Below are positions 1 through 8,745 of a DNA stretch of 33,349 nt, one piece after another (the first letter of the stretch is position 1; the number at the start of each line of letters is the position of its first letter). The notes beneath the pieces were generated by a model. It worked only from the letters and a program-made list of their open reading frames with translations, ran no database searches and was not told the origin of the DNA. The stretch covers positions 1-33,349 of the forward strand of contig JABHBC010000241.1 of assembly GCA_018674025.1 (NCBI GenBank), given 5' to 3'. Source of the DNA: Flavobacteriaceae bacterium (lineage in GTDB: Bacteria > Bacteroidota > Bacteroidia > Flavobacteriales > Flavobacteriaceae). The position numbers were made by a program, and so were the translations under genes.

Positions 1-158
1 GTAGTAAATCCATTTTAATGGGCTTTGGTCTTGACTCTGATGCAATTCATTCTCCAAATGAGAAATTCGGACTGTTTAATTTCTTTAAAGGAATAGAAAC
101 TATTCCTTTATTTTATAAATATTACTATGATTTATGGACATCAAATAAAAATGAGTGA
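1..158 (+). CDS. M20-family dipeptidase, C-terminal end (partial)
   Basis: Only the last 51 residues are in the window; the reading frame enters at base 3 and stops at TGA 156-158. The visible piece contains GFGLDSDAIHSPNE, typical of the end of M20/M28-type dinuclear zinc aminoacyl-peptidases (CPG2/ArgE/DapE/dipeptidase group), where the His before SPNE is a metal ligand. The family hydrolyses dipeptides or N-acyl amino acids. The stop codon overlaps the GTG start of the next gene by four bases (GTGA), so the two are probably translationally coupled. Next to a hydroxyproline operon and a phospho-lyase fusion, a role in releasing amino acids from short peptides is a reasonable inference. The substrate and the N-terminal half, including any signal peptide, cannot be judged. 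Confidence 0.85.
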   Translation, partial: SKSILMGFGLDSDAIHSPNEKFGLFNFFKGIETIPLFYKYYYDLWTSNKNE

Positions 159-3100
159 AAAAATCTGAAAAAGAAATTTCAATAAATCTAGTTCAAAAAT
201 TAGTTGAAGAATACTATGGTATTAAAGGAAACGTCACGAAGTTAGATAGTGAGGTAGATTTAAATTTTAAAATTTCTGCAAATGATTCGCAATATTTTCT
301 TAAAATATATAATCAAAGTATTGATATTGAATTTGCGAAATTTCAAGAAAATATATTCAACAAACTAGATAAAACCTTAGAAAAAAAAGTATATCCCAAA
401 CAATTATTAAATACAAAAGGGAATGCAATATCATCTTATTGTGATAAGAATAATAGGAAAAGGTTTTTTAGATTAAACTCATGGATAGATGGAAGGTTAT
501 GGTCGGAAGCAAATCCAATAACTAACACATTAAGAGAAAAACTAGGTCGATCGGCTGGAAAATTAACTAAGTCGTTAGAAAGTTTAAAGATTATTGACAG
601 CAATTATAATACCGATTGGGATCTTGCAAAATCTCTGTGGACTGTTAATTATTTAAAATTATTTAATACTAAAAAGAAGTTAAAAGTGATTCAATACTTT
701 CAAGATTGTTTTTTAAATGATCTTGCTTCCTATGAAACTTTAAGAAAATCGTTTATTCATAATGACATCAATGACCAAAATATTATTATTACAAAAAATT
801 TGGTTAACCCAGATGTAAAAGGAATTATTGATTTTGGTGACACCTTAAAAAATCAAACTATAAATGACTTGGCGGTGACATGCACCTATGCTATAATGAA
901 TTGCACAAATCCATTATCATCTGCAATCAGCGTAGTTCGAGGTTATAATGAAAATTATAAATTATTTGATAATGAACTATATCACCTATATAACTTAATT
1001 GGAATGAGATTGGTTGTTTCGTTAACAAAATCTGCTATAAATAAAACTGAATTTAAGGAAAATAAATACTTATTAATTAGCGAAGACAGTGCATGGGATT
1101 TGATATATAAATGGCACAGTATTGATAGAAAATTTGCACATTATAATTTTAGAAAGGCATGTGATTTAACTCCTCATCCAAATCAGGTAAAATTTGATAC
1201 TTGGGCTATTAATCAACAAATAAATATAAAAGATCTCTTTCCTTCAATAAACAAAAATGAGTTTCTAAAATTAGATCTTAGTGTAAGTAGTGAATGGTTA
1301 GGATTATCAGATAATTTTAAAGACCTAGATTTATTTGAAAATAAAATTAAATATTTACAACAACAGAATCTTGATAAAATCATCTCTGGAGGATATTTAG
1401 AACCTAGACAATTATATAATACTGAAAATTATAAAAGAGAATGTAATAATGGAATTGAAAGTAGAACTATTCATTTGGGTATTGATTTTTGGGTTAATGA
1501 AGGAACTGAAATAACAAACTTGTTTGATGGAATTGTTGACACTATTTCAATAGATAAAAATGAAAAAGGTTATGGGGGGCTAATCATTATAAAACATAAA
1601 ATAAATGATTTTTCATTTTATACACTATTTGGTCATCTATCAACAAATAAATTCAATTATAATGTGGGAGATTTTTTAAAAAAGGGTGCTTTAATTGGGA
1701 TTGTTGGAAATAAAATTGAAAATGGAAACTGGGTGCCTCACCTTCATTTTCAATTACTTTTGTCAAAATTAAACTATATACAAGATTTTCCTGGTGTTAG
1801 TTATTATTCAGAAATAGAAATTTTTAAAAGTTTATGCCCTGATCCTAATCTTATTTTTAAAAACCAGAACTTAAAATCGCATGAGAGTTTAGATTTAAAA
1901 AAAATTATTTATTACCGTAAAAGTCATTTAGGTAAAAATTTGAGTCTTCAATATGAAAAACCTTTATATATATCGAAGGGTGAAGGTGTGTATTTAATTG
2001 ATTATAATGGGGGAAAATACCTAGATACTTTAAATAATATTGCTCATGTAGGTCATGAAAATTCTAATGTTGTTAAAGTTGCTCAAAATCAGATTGCATT
2101 ATTAAATACTAACACTAGATATTTACATAAAAACATCATTGAATTAACAGAAAATTTATTGTCATTTTTCCCAAAAGAGTTATCGGTTGTTTATTATGTA
2201 AACTCTGGAAGTGAAGCAAATGAACTTGCAATAAGAATGGCTGAGAATTTTACAAACCGAAAAAATATTTTGATTAGTGAAGGAGGATATCATGGAAGTA
2301 CCAGTAAATGCATAGAGCTAAGTCATTATAAGTTTTCTAATAAAGGTGGTAATGGTGAATCAAAAAACACATATACTTTTCCTCTGACTGATGAATTTAG
2401 AGGAAAATACAGAGGTAAAAATTGTGGACTTGAGTATGTAAATGAAATAGAAAAAATAATCAAAAAAATGAAAAGTAATGGTGAATTAGTTGGTGCATTA
2501 TTACTTGAGCCTATTATTAGTTGTGGTGGTCAAATTGAATTACCTGAAAATTTTCTGAAAAATGTTTATAAAATCATAAAAAGAGAAGGTGGATTATGCA
2601 TATCTGATGAAATACAAACTGGTTTAGGTAGAGTTGGTGAAAAGTTTTGGGGCTTTGAACTGCATGACGTCGTACCTGACATAGTTACAATTGGAAAGTC
2701 TTTTGGAAATGGGCATCCAGTTGCAGCAGTAATTTGTAAAAAGAAAATTGCTGACAAGTTTAACAACGGAATGGAATTTTTTAGTTCTTTTGGAGGTAAT
2801 CCTGTTTCATGTGCTATATCAAATGAAGTTCTAAATGAAATACAAATAAAAAACTTACAGTTAAATGCAAAAAAAACAGGTGAGTACTTAATTAAAAAAA
2901 TGACTAAACTTTCTAAAAAATACCCAATAATAGCTCATATTCGTGGAAAAGGTTTGTTTTTAGGATTTGAGTTAGCTTCCAAACTATTAGAACCATTACC
3001 CAAGCAAACAAAGTACTTAATTAACAGGATGCTAGAATTTAAAATTCTTTTAAGTAGTGACGGTTTAGATAAAAATGTAATAAAAATAAAACCACCCTTA

Positions 3101-3184
3101 ACATTCAATATAGAAAATTCAGATTATCTAATTAGATGTTTAGATATCGTATTTAGTGAGGATTATATGAAACTAAGTAATTAA
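155..3184 (+). CDS. Fusion of hydroxylysine-kinase-like phosphotransferase, M23 peptidase-like domain and PLP-dependent phospho-lyase (class III aminotransferase fold)
   Basis: This is a 1009-residue protein with three modules and no signal peptide, so probably cytosolic. Residues ~15-335 are an APH/HYKK-like kinase: the catalytic loop His202-Asn-Asp204 with Asn209 and a metal-binding Asp226-Phe-Gly are present. Residues ~420-560 are an M23/LytM-like domain with all zinc ligands (His440, Asp444, and His529-Leu-His531). Residues ~575-1009 are a fold-type I PLP enzyme with Lys848 in GKSFGNGHPVAAV. NNIAHVGHENSNVV followed by LLNTNTRYLH matches the AGXT2L1/PHYKPL ammonia phospho-lyase subgroup rather than true transaminases. 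In that family a kinase phosphorylates a hydroxy-amine (hydroxylysine or ethanolamine) and the lyase removes phosphate and ammonia to give an aldehyde. Hydroxylysine is preferred here only because of the hydroxyproline genes next door; ethanolamine is possible. The start is GTG, overlapping the upstream stop; the ATG at 151 runs into a stop at once. The 3' end overlaps the convergent FAD gene. Confidence 0.85.
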   Translation: MKKSEKEISINLVQKLVEEYYGIKGNVTKLDSEVDLNFKISANDSQYFLKIYNQSIDIEFAKFQENIFNKLDKTLEKKVYPKQLLNTKGNAISSYCDKNNRKRFFRLNSWIDGRLWSEANPITNTLREKLGRSAGKLTKSLESLKIIDSNYNTDWDLAKSLWTVNYLKLFNTKKKLKVIQYFQDCFLNDLASYETLRKSFIHNDINDQNIIITKNLVNPDVKGIIDFGDTLKNQTINDLAVTCTYAIMNCTNPLSSAISVVRGYNENYKLFDNELYHLYNLIGMRLVVSLTKSAINKTEFKENKYLLISEDSAWDLIYKWHSIDRKFAHYNFRKACDLTPHPNQVKFDTWAINQQINIKDLFPSINKNEFLKLDLSVSSEWLGLSDNFKDLDLFENKIKYLQQQNLDKIISGGYLEPRQLYNTENYKRECNNGIESRTIHLGIDFWVNEGTEITNLFDGIVDTISIDKNEKGYGGLIIIKHKINDFSFYTLFGHLSTNKFNYNVGDFLKKGALIGIVGNKIENGNWVPHLHFQLLLSKLNYIQDFPGVSYYSEIEIFKSLCPDPNLIFKNQNLKSHESLDLKKIIYYRKSHLGKNLSLQYEKPLYISKGEGVYLIDYNGGKYLDTLNNIAHVGHENSNVVKVAQNQIALLNTNTRYLHKNIIELTENLLSFFPKELSVVYYVNSGSEANELAIRMAENFTNRKNILISEGGYHGSTSKCIELSHYKFSNKGGNGESKNTYTFPLTDEFRGKYRGKNCGLEYVNEIEKIIKKMKSNGELVGALLLEPIISCGGQIELPENFLKNVYKIIKREGGLCISDEIQTGLGRVGEKFWGFELHDVVPDIVTIGKSFGNGHPVAAVICKKKIADKFNNGMEFFSSFGGNPVSCAISNEVLNEIQIKNLQLNAKKTGEYLIKKMTKLSKKYPIIAHIRGKGLFLGFELASKLLEPLPKQTKYLINRMLEFKILLSSDGLDKNVIKIKPPLTFNIENSDYLIRCLDIVFSEDYMKLSN

Positions 3185-4428
3185 AATTTTCTGTCCGGAG
3201 AATAGCTTTGAATATTTAATGAAAGCTTTTTATCCTCTAATATTTCTGATACAATAAGGCCTGTAGCTGTTGCCATACTCCATCCCATCATTGCGTGGCC
3301 AGTAGCTATGATTAAATTATCACATTTACTCGACCTTCCTATGTATGGAAGTCCATCTGGTGAAACCGGTCTTAGACCTGAAGATACATTATTAATATAT
3401 GTACTTTTAATATTTAAGTCAGGGTAATAGTTTTTTGATAGATTAACAATTGTATCTACTCTTTTTTTACTAATATGTTTATTAATTCCTGCTATTTCCA
3501 TTGTACCTGCAATTCGAGTAAAGCCATTCATAGGAGTAATTGCAACTTTAGCTTCAGAAAGAATTGCTGGTATAGTTATATTAGTTTTATCTAATATGTT
3601 TATACTGTAACCTTTACCAGCTTGAAGTAATAATTTTAAATTGAGTTTTTTTGCGAGTAAATTTGACCACGAACCAGCACATAAAACAAATTCATCAGCA
3701 TATATTTTATTTTCAAATGAATTTATATTTTTTATAGTCCCATTTTTAATATTTATGTCTGTAATTGTTGTGTTTTTGATAATTTTTACTCCACTACTTT
3801 TTAAATATTTTTTCATATCCGACATAAATTCATTGGGTGTTGTATGGAAGTCACATTTAAAATATGACCCCCCAATTGCATCAATTTTAATATTTGGCTC
3901 AATTTTCTTTAAATCAGATTTTGTAACCATTTTGGCCTTAAGACCATTAGAAACTGCAATATCAACAAGCTTACCTTCTGAGTCTAAGTACTTTTGAGAT
4001 TTACATAGCATTAGTAAACCTTTCTTGTCATAATGAAAATTAAAATCAGACTTTTGTTTAATCTCATCATAAAGCTTTTGACTCAAAAGTGTTATATCCT
4101 TAATTAACGGAATTGATTTATTGACGTGAGAGTTACTGGAGGATTTTGCAAATGCATACATCCAATTTAAAAGACTTAGGCTGAATCTTGGTTTAATGTA
4201 AAGTGGACTTTTTGAATCAAACATCCATTTTAGACCATTTTTTAATGAATCAGGTGATGCTAATGGAATTAAATGACTAGGAGACAAATAACCTGCATTG
4301 ACATAGGATGTTCCTGAATTCATGTCAGATCTATCAACTATAGTTACATTATGACCTTTTTCATTTAAATAATAAGCAGTACAAAGACCAATAATTCCTC
4401 CACCAATAATTACAATTTTCTTTTTCAT
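3181..4428 (-). CDS. FAD-dependent D-amino acid dehydrogenase, probably D-hydroxyproline dehydrogenase (DadA/DAO family)
   Basis: The 415-residue protein begins with a Rossmann FAD-binding motif (IVIIGGGIIG, residues 5-14) and ends with the DAO-family signature RPVSPDGLPYIGR followed by ATGHAMMGWSMA. This family oxidises D-amino acids to imino acids, passing electrons to FAD and then to the respiratory chain or oxygen. It is the last gene of the operon, one base after the epimerase. The expected reaction is cis-4-hydroxy-D-proline to 1-pyrroline-4-hydroxy-2-carboxylate. It is a single-chain DadA type, not the multi-subunit form known from Pseudomonas. The family is certain from the motifs. 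The exact substrate is inferred from the adjacent epimerase and deaminase; D-proline or D-alanine are alternatives. Its end overlaps the convergent fusion gene by four bases, leaving no room for a terminator. Confidence 0.85.
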   Translation of the reverse strand: MKKKIVIIGGGIIGLCTAYYLNEKGHNVTIVDRSDMNSGTSYVNAGYLSPSHLIPLASPDSLKNGLKWMFDSKSPLYIKPRFSLSLLNWMYAFAKSSSNSHVNKSIPLIKDITLLSQKLYDEIKQKSDFNFHYDKKGLLMLCKSQKYLDSEGKLVDIAVSNGLKAKMVTKSDLKKIEPNIKIDAIGGSYFKCDFHTTPNEFMSDMKKYLKSSGVKIIKNTTITDINIKNGTIKNINSFENKIYADEFVLCAGSWSNLLAKKLNLKLLLQAGKGYSINILDKTNITIPAILSEAKVAITPMNGFTRIAGTMEIAGINKHISKKRVDTIVNLSKNYYPDLNIKSTYINNVSSGLRPVSPDGLPYIGRSSKCDNLIIATGHAMMGWSMATATGLIVSEILEDKKLSLNIQSYSPDRKF

Positions 4429-4429
4429 T

Positions 4430-5437
4430 TTATATTACTTGAAAGCCATGTGCATATGGATCTTCATCATCTATCAATATTTTATTATAACCATAAACCT
4501 TTGCCCAGCCTTCAACAGATGGAACAATAGCATCAAATTCCCCTACCTTAGATTCTCTTTCTACTTGACCAGTAAATTTTGAACCAATATAACTTTCATG
4601 AACGAATTGTTCTTTAATTTTTAGGTCTCCTCTTTCATATAATTGTGCCATTCTTGCAGAAGTTCCTGTCCCACAAGGTGATCTATCAATAGCTTTATCA
4701 CCATAAAACACAGCATTTCTTGAACTAGAACAACTATCTAAAGTATTCCCTGTCCATAATAAATGACTAACGCCGCGAATTGAACTATCATTAGGGTGAA
4801 TAAACCTATTGGGGTATTTCTTGTTAATTTTTTTTCTAATTTCTTGTGAATAACGAATTATTTCTCCAGCTTTATAATTATGAATTCCCGAGAAATTATT
4901 TTGTGGCTCTATGATAGCATAATAATTTCCACCATAAGAAACATCAAAAAATATTTCACCTAAATCATTTGAAACAATTGAGCACTTTTTAGCAGCTAAA
5001 AAACTGTCTACATTAGTTAATTTTACAGAATTAACTTTTTCATCGATTTGCTTATAAGTGATATTAATAATTCCTGCTGGTGTCTCTATATTTAAATATC
5101 CAGATTTTTTTGGAATTATCAGCTTTTCCTGAATAGCTATTGTTACAGCTCCAATTGTTCCATGTCCACACATTGGTAAACATCCAGATGTTTCTATATA
5201 TAAAATACTAAAATCATTTTCAGAACTATGGGATGGAAAAAGAATAGCTCCACTCATCATATCATGGCCTCTAGGCTCAAACATTAAACCTTTTCTAATC
5301 CAATCAAAATTATTTAAAAAAAACTGTCTTTTTTCACTCATATTAATTCCATGAAGAATTGGAGCTCCTTCAACAATTAGTCTAACAGGATTTCCACAGG
5401 TGTGTGCATCTATACACTTAAAAACTGATCTACTCAT
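4430..5437 (-). CDS. 4-hydroxyproline 2-epimerase (proline racemase family)
   Basis: Proline racemase family, about 335 residues from the chosen ATG. Both catalytic cysteines are visible: Cys90 in MCGHGTIG and Cys255 in SPCGTGTSAR. A Cys/Cys pair indicates a racemase or epimerase; the trans-3-hydroxyproline dehydratases have Thr at the second position. The N-terminal DAHTCGNPVR is typical of 4-hydroxyproline epimerases. The enzyme converts trans-4-hydroxy-L-proline to cis-4-hydroxy-D-proline, the substrate of the FAD enzyme that follows one base later. A longer frame starts with TTG at 5452, but the ATG at 5437 gives the usual N-terminus (MSRSVFKCIDAHT) and overlaps the upstream stop by eight bases (ATGAGTAG), favouring translational coupling. 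Proline racemase is the main alternative; the adjacent deaminase and semialdehyde dehydrogenase make hydroxyproline much more likely. Confidence 0.88.
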   Translation of the reverse strand: MSRSVFKCIDAHTCGNPVRLIVEGAPILHGINMSEKRQFFLNNFDWIRKGLMFEPRGHDMMSGAILFPSHSSENDFSILYIETSGCLPMCGHGTIGAVTIAIQEKLIIPKKSGYLNIETPAGIINITYKQIDEKVNSVKLTNVDSFLAAKKCSIVSNDLGEIFFDVSYGGNYYAIIEPQNNFSGIHNYKAGEIIRYSQEIRKKINKKYPNRFIHPNDSSIRGVSHLLWTGNTLDSCSSSRNAVFYGDKAIDRSPCGTGTSARMAQLYERGDLKIKEQFVHESYIGSKFTGQVERESKVGEFDAIVPSVEGWAKVYGYNKILIDDEDPYAHGFQVI

Positions 5438-7160
5438 TTTTATTTTCTTCAATATAATTTAAAACTCTTGACTCCAATATGGCAAGTGTAACAGTTCCTT
5501 CAGATAAAATTATTTCATGAAAATCACGAATATTAAAATTTGATTTTAATTTCTCTTCAGCTAAAATTCTTAACTCTCTGATTTTTAATTCACCTATTTT
5601 ATATGACAATGCTTGGCCAGGCCAAGAAATATATCTATCTGTTTCAGTATTAATTTCATGTAAAGAAAGTGCTGTGTTTGATGACATATAATTTAAAACC
5701 ATTTCCTTTGACCAATCTAATGCATGAATACCAGTATCTACTACTAACCTACACGCCCTCCACATTTCATATGTGAGTTTACCGAATTGTTCATATGGGG
5801 TTGTATATAAACCCATCTCTTCAGCTAAATACTCAGTATAAAGACCCCAACCTTCTCCGTATGCAGAAAGATATAAGTTTTTTCTAAATGATGGTATTTT
5901 ATCACCTAATTCATTGTTTAACGCCGATTGGAGGTGATGGCCAGGAACAGCTTCATGAACTGTAAGAGCTGGTATTGTGTAGAGCGTTCTACTTTTTAAA
6001 TCATATGTATTTACCCAATAATATCCTGGGTCAGTACTATTTTTTGAAGTTCCCACATACCTTCCACTAGTATACTTAGGGGCAATTGCATCTGGAACTG
6101 GTGCAACTCCATACGGTTTCCTGGGAAGTGTTTTAAAAAACCTTGGTAGTTGCTCATCAGCTCTCTTTGCAATATCTCTAGCGTACATTAATAATTCTTT
6201 TGGAGTATTTGCATAAAACTGATTGTCAGTTCTTAAAAATTTAAAAAAATCCTCAAATGAACCTTGAAATTTGAGTTCCTTAATAATTTTTTTCATTTCT
6301 GATTTTATTCTTGCTACTTCATCTAATCCAATTTGATGAATTTTTTCAGCTGTGTATTCTTTACTAGTTGTATAATAATTAATTCTATTTTGATAGTACT
6401 CTTTTCCATTTGGAGTACTTGAAATTCCAATTTTGGTTCTGGTTTTAGGATAATATTCTTTTTCAAAGAATTTCTTTATTTTCTTAAACTGTGGAACCAC
6501 AATTTCATTAATTGAGATTTTAGCAGCTTTAAGAATCGAGTCTGATTGACTTTGAGATATATCTTTTGGTAAATTTTTAAACGGAGAATAGAAATAATTA
6601 TTTAAATAATTATTTGTAATATGATCATCATAAGTAGATTCATATCCGTCAAAAATAACTAAAGGTTGAGAAACTCCTTTCTCCAAACCAATTCTTATAT
6701 TAGTTAAATTTTGGTTTACAAATTCAGGCAAAGAATTCAATTTATTTAAATATTCTATAGTCTTTTTGTAATTTGATAATGGACGAACCATGTAGTTTAA
6801 ACTACTATGAAATCCTGAATCTGAAAGAAGAGGATTTAAATATCTTTCAAAATTATAGTAATCAACTATATCGTTTAATTCAAATTTTAATAATTCATAA
6901 GAAATTAAATTATTTTCATCTAAATCATTGGTGTCAATATTTTCAAGTTGGTTTAATAAGTCTAACGCAAAATTAGCTTCGCTTTCAAAATGCTCTTTAG
7001 TAAATAGGCCCAAAGGATATTCATTACCATCATAAGACTCATGATCTTGGTAAATTGTTATTATTTCTTGCAATTTCTTTTTTGAATTTTCTGAAAATTT
7101 AATAACAACTCCGGTTATTAATAAAATTATAGCTAATACTGATAAGACTGAATTTTTCAT
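5430..7160 (-). CDS. DUF885 family metallopeptidase-like protein, membrane-anchored or exported
   Basis: The 576-residue protein has an N-terminal hydrophobic segment (residues ~4-22, VLSVLAIILLITGVV) with no lipobox cysteine, so it is exported or anchored facing the periplasm. The body matches DUF885: the motif HEAVPGHHLQ (His402, Glu403, His408, His409) looks like a metal-binding peptidase site, and the downstream GEGWGLYTEYLAEEMG is also characteristic. The family is poorly characterised, and a peptidase role rests on the HE...H arrangement. It abuts the aldehyde dehydrogenase gene with no gap and overlaps the epimerase start by eight bases, so it is an integral operon member. Its position suggests it cleaves hydroxyproline-containing peptides to feed the pathway; that is inference. 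There is no sign of truncation. Confidence 0.82.
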   Translation of the reverse strand: MKNSVLSVLAIILLITGVVIKFSENSKKKLQEIITIYQDHESYDGNEYPLGLFTKEHFESEANFALDLLNQLENIDTNDLDENNLISYELLKFELNDIVDYYNFERYLNPLLSDSGFHSSLNYMVRPLSNYKKTIEYLNKLNSLPEFVNQNLTNIRIGLEKGVSQPLVIFDGYESTYDDHITNNYLNNYFYSPFKNLPKDISQSQSDSILKAAKISINEIVVPQFKKIKKFFEKEYYPKTRTKIGISSTPNGKEYYQNRINYYTTSKEYTAEKIHQIGLDEVARIKSEMKKIIKELKFQGSFEDFFKFLRTDNQFYANTPKELLMYARDIAKRADEQLPRFFKTLPRKPYGVAPVPDAIAPKYTSGRYVGTSKNSTDPGYYWVNTYDLKSRTLYTIPALTVHEAVPGHHLQSALNNELGDKIPSFRKNLYLSAYGEGWGLYTEYLAEEMGLYTTPYEQFGKLTYEMWRACRLVVDTGIHALDWSKEMVLNYMSSNTALSLHEINTETDRYISWPGQALSYKIGELKIRELRILAEEKLKSNFNIRDFHEIILSEGTVTLAILESRVLNYIEENKNE

Positions 7161-8744
7161 TTATATTTTATTTTTGGTGTATATTCCATTTACAAGACGA
7201 AGTATGTTTTTTGGATTATTATCTTTTAAAGAATCAGGAAGTAATTCGCTGGGGAAATCTTGATAACTTAAAGGTCTAACCCATCTATCTATAGATTTAA
7301 CACCGACAGCAGTAAATCTACTATCTGTAGATGCTGGATAAGGCCCACCATGCAACATTGAAGCGTTAACTTCCACTCCAGTAGGAACACCATTGAAAAT
7401 AATTCTACCTACTCTTTCTTTTAAAATATCAATTAAAGCTTTATTAGATGAAATTTCATTATCACTAGCTATAATTGTACCAGTTAATTGACCGTTAATT
7501 TTATCAACCACTGATTCTAGCTGAATCATATTATCACATTCTACTAGTAGAGAGAATGGGCCAAATATTTCTTCTTGTAAATCATTATTAATTATAAAAT
7601 CTGATCCCTTAACCATTGCTAAAGTTTGTTTAGAATAATTAACATCTACATCATCAGTAAAATCAGCAATAACATTAACTTGTTTATCTGAAATTAATTT
7701 CATTTTATTATTATTATAATTTCTAATAATATTTGGATGTAACATACAAGACGGGGCAATATCCAGAATTTTTTTACTTAGAGAATTTACAAATTCGGTA
7801 AAGTAAGTAGATTTAATTCCAATAATAATTCCTGGATTTGTACAAAATTGACCTGAACCTAAGGTAATAGAATTTGCATATTTAGTAGCTAAATTATTCC
7901 AATCAGTCTTTAAAATTTCTGGCAAAATAATAACCGGATTAATACTTCCCATTTCAGCAAATACTGGGATTGGTTCATCTCTGTTATTAGCCAAATTTAA
8001 AAGTGATCTTCCTGCTTTTAAACTACCTGTAAAGCCAACTGCCTTTATTAAAGGATTGTTGATCAAATCAATTCCAGTTTGTATTCCTCCACTATTAATA
8101 TTGGAAAAAACTCCATTTGGCATACCTGTGATTTTAACGGCTTTAATAATTGCGGAAGAAACTAATTCTCCAGTTCCTGCATGCATTGGATGAGATTTCA
8201 CAATTACAGGACATCCTGCCGCTAAGGCTGAGGCTGTATCACCACCAGCAGTTGAATAAGCCAAAGGAAAGTTACTAGCTCCAAAAACTAGAACAGGACC
8301 TAAAGGAATTGACATTTTTCTTAAATCGGGTTTTGGTACAGGCTTTCTATCAGTATCTGCCGTATCAATTGATGCATTAACCCAATCTCCTTTTTTCAAT
8401 AACTCTGAGAAAGATCTAATTTGACCAATTGTTCTCCCAAGTTCACCTTTTGCTCTTCCATCTGGCAGTCCAGTTTCTTCACAATAAACTCTAACAATAT
8501 CATTTTGAATTAATAATATTTGATCAGCAATAGAATCTAAAAATTTTGACCTTTTTAAACTATCTATGTTTTTAAATTCTAAGAAAGCATCATAGGCTAA
8601 ATTAGCAGCTTTATTAATTTCATTAGCCGTAGCTTCACTAAAATTACAATCATTATTTTTATTAAGTTTAGGATTAAAAGTTTTAAAAATCACTTTTCCC
8701 TCAGAAGACAAATTATTTCCGATATAATTTTTTCCATGTAGCAT
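7161..8744 (-). CDS. Alpha-ketoglutarate semialdehyde (2,5-dioxovalerate) dehydrogenase
   Basis: This is a 527-residue aldehyde dehydrogenase of the KGSADH group. The catalytic Glu264 lies in FAEMGSINP and the catalytic Cys301 in GSGQFCTNPG; GFTGSLKAGRSL is the nucleotide-binding loop. The combination EPIPVFAEMGS.NPV and the start FNPKLNK are typical of enzymes oxidising 2,5-dioxopentanoate to 2-oxoglutarate with NAD(P)+. It follows the DapA-family gene by one base and touches the DUF885 gene with no gap. It is the last step of the hydroxyproline route, delivering carbon to the TCA cycle. The same activity serves sugar-acid pathways (glucarate, arabinose), but no such genes are present. Action on 2-aminoadipate semialdehyde from hydroxylysine is conceivable but unsupported. 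Confidence 0.88.
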   Translation of the reverse strand: MLHGKNYIGNNLSSEGKVIFKTFNPKLNKNNDCNFSEATANEINKAANLAYDAFLEFKNIDSLKRSKFLDSIADQILLIQNDIVRVYCEETGLPDGRAKGELGRTIGQIRSFSELLKKGDWVNASIDTADTDRKPVPKPDLRKMSIPLGPVLVFGASNFPLAYSTAGGDTASALAAGCPVIVKSHPMHAGTGELVSSAIIKAVKITGMPNGVFSNINSGGIQTGIDLINNPLIKAVGFTGSLKAGRSLLNLANNRDEPIPVFAEMGSINPVIILPEILKTDWNNLATKYANSITLGSGQFCTNPGIIIGIKSTYFTEFVNSLSKKILDIAPSCMLHPNIIRNYNNNKMKLISDKQVNVIADFTDDVDVNYSKQTLAMVKGSDFIINNDLQEEIFGPFSLLVECDNMIQLESVVDKINGQLTGTIIASDNEISSNKALIDILKERVGRIIFNGVPTGVEVNASMLHGGPYPASTDSRFTAVGVKSIDRWVRPLSYQDFPSELLPDSLKDNNPKNILRLVNGIYTKNKI

Positions 8745-8745
8745 A

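Noticed and set aside
3641..3997. Open frame of 118 codons on the + strand opposite the FAD dehydrogenase
   Set aside because: It lies fully antisense to a well-supported gene and its translation shows no recognisable domain; similar antisense frames occur opposite the DUF456, GH3 and GH16 genes.
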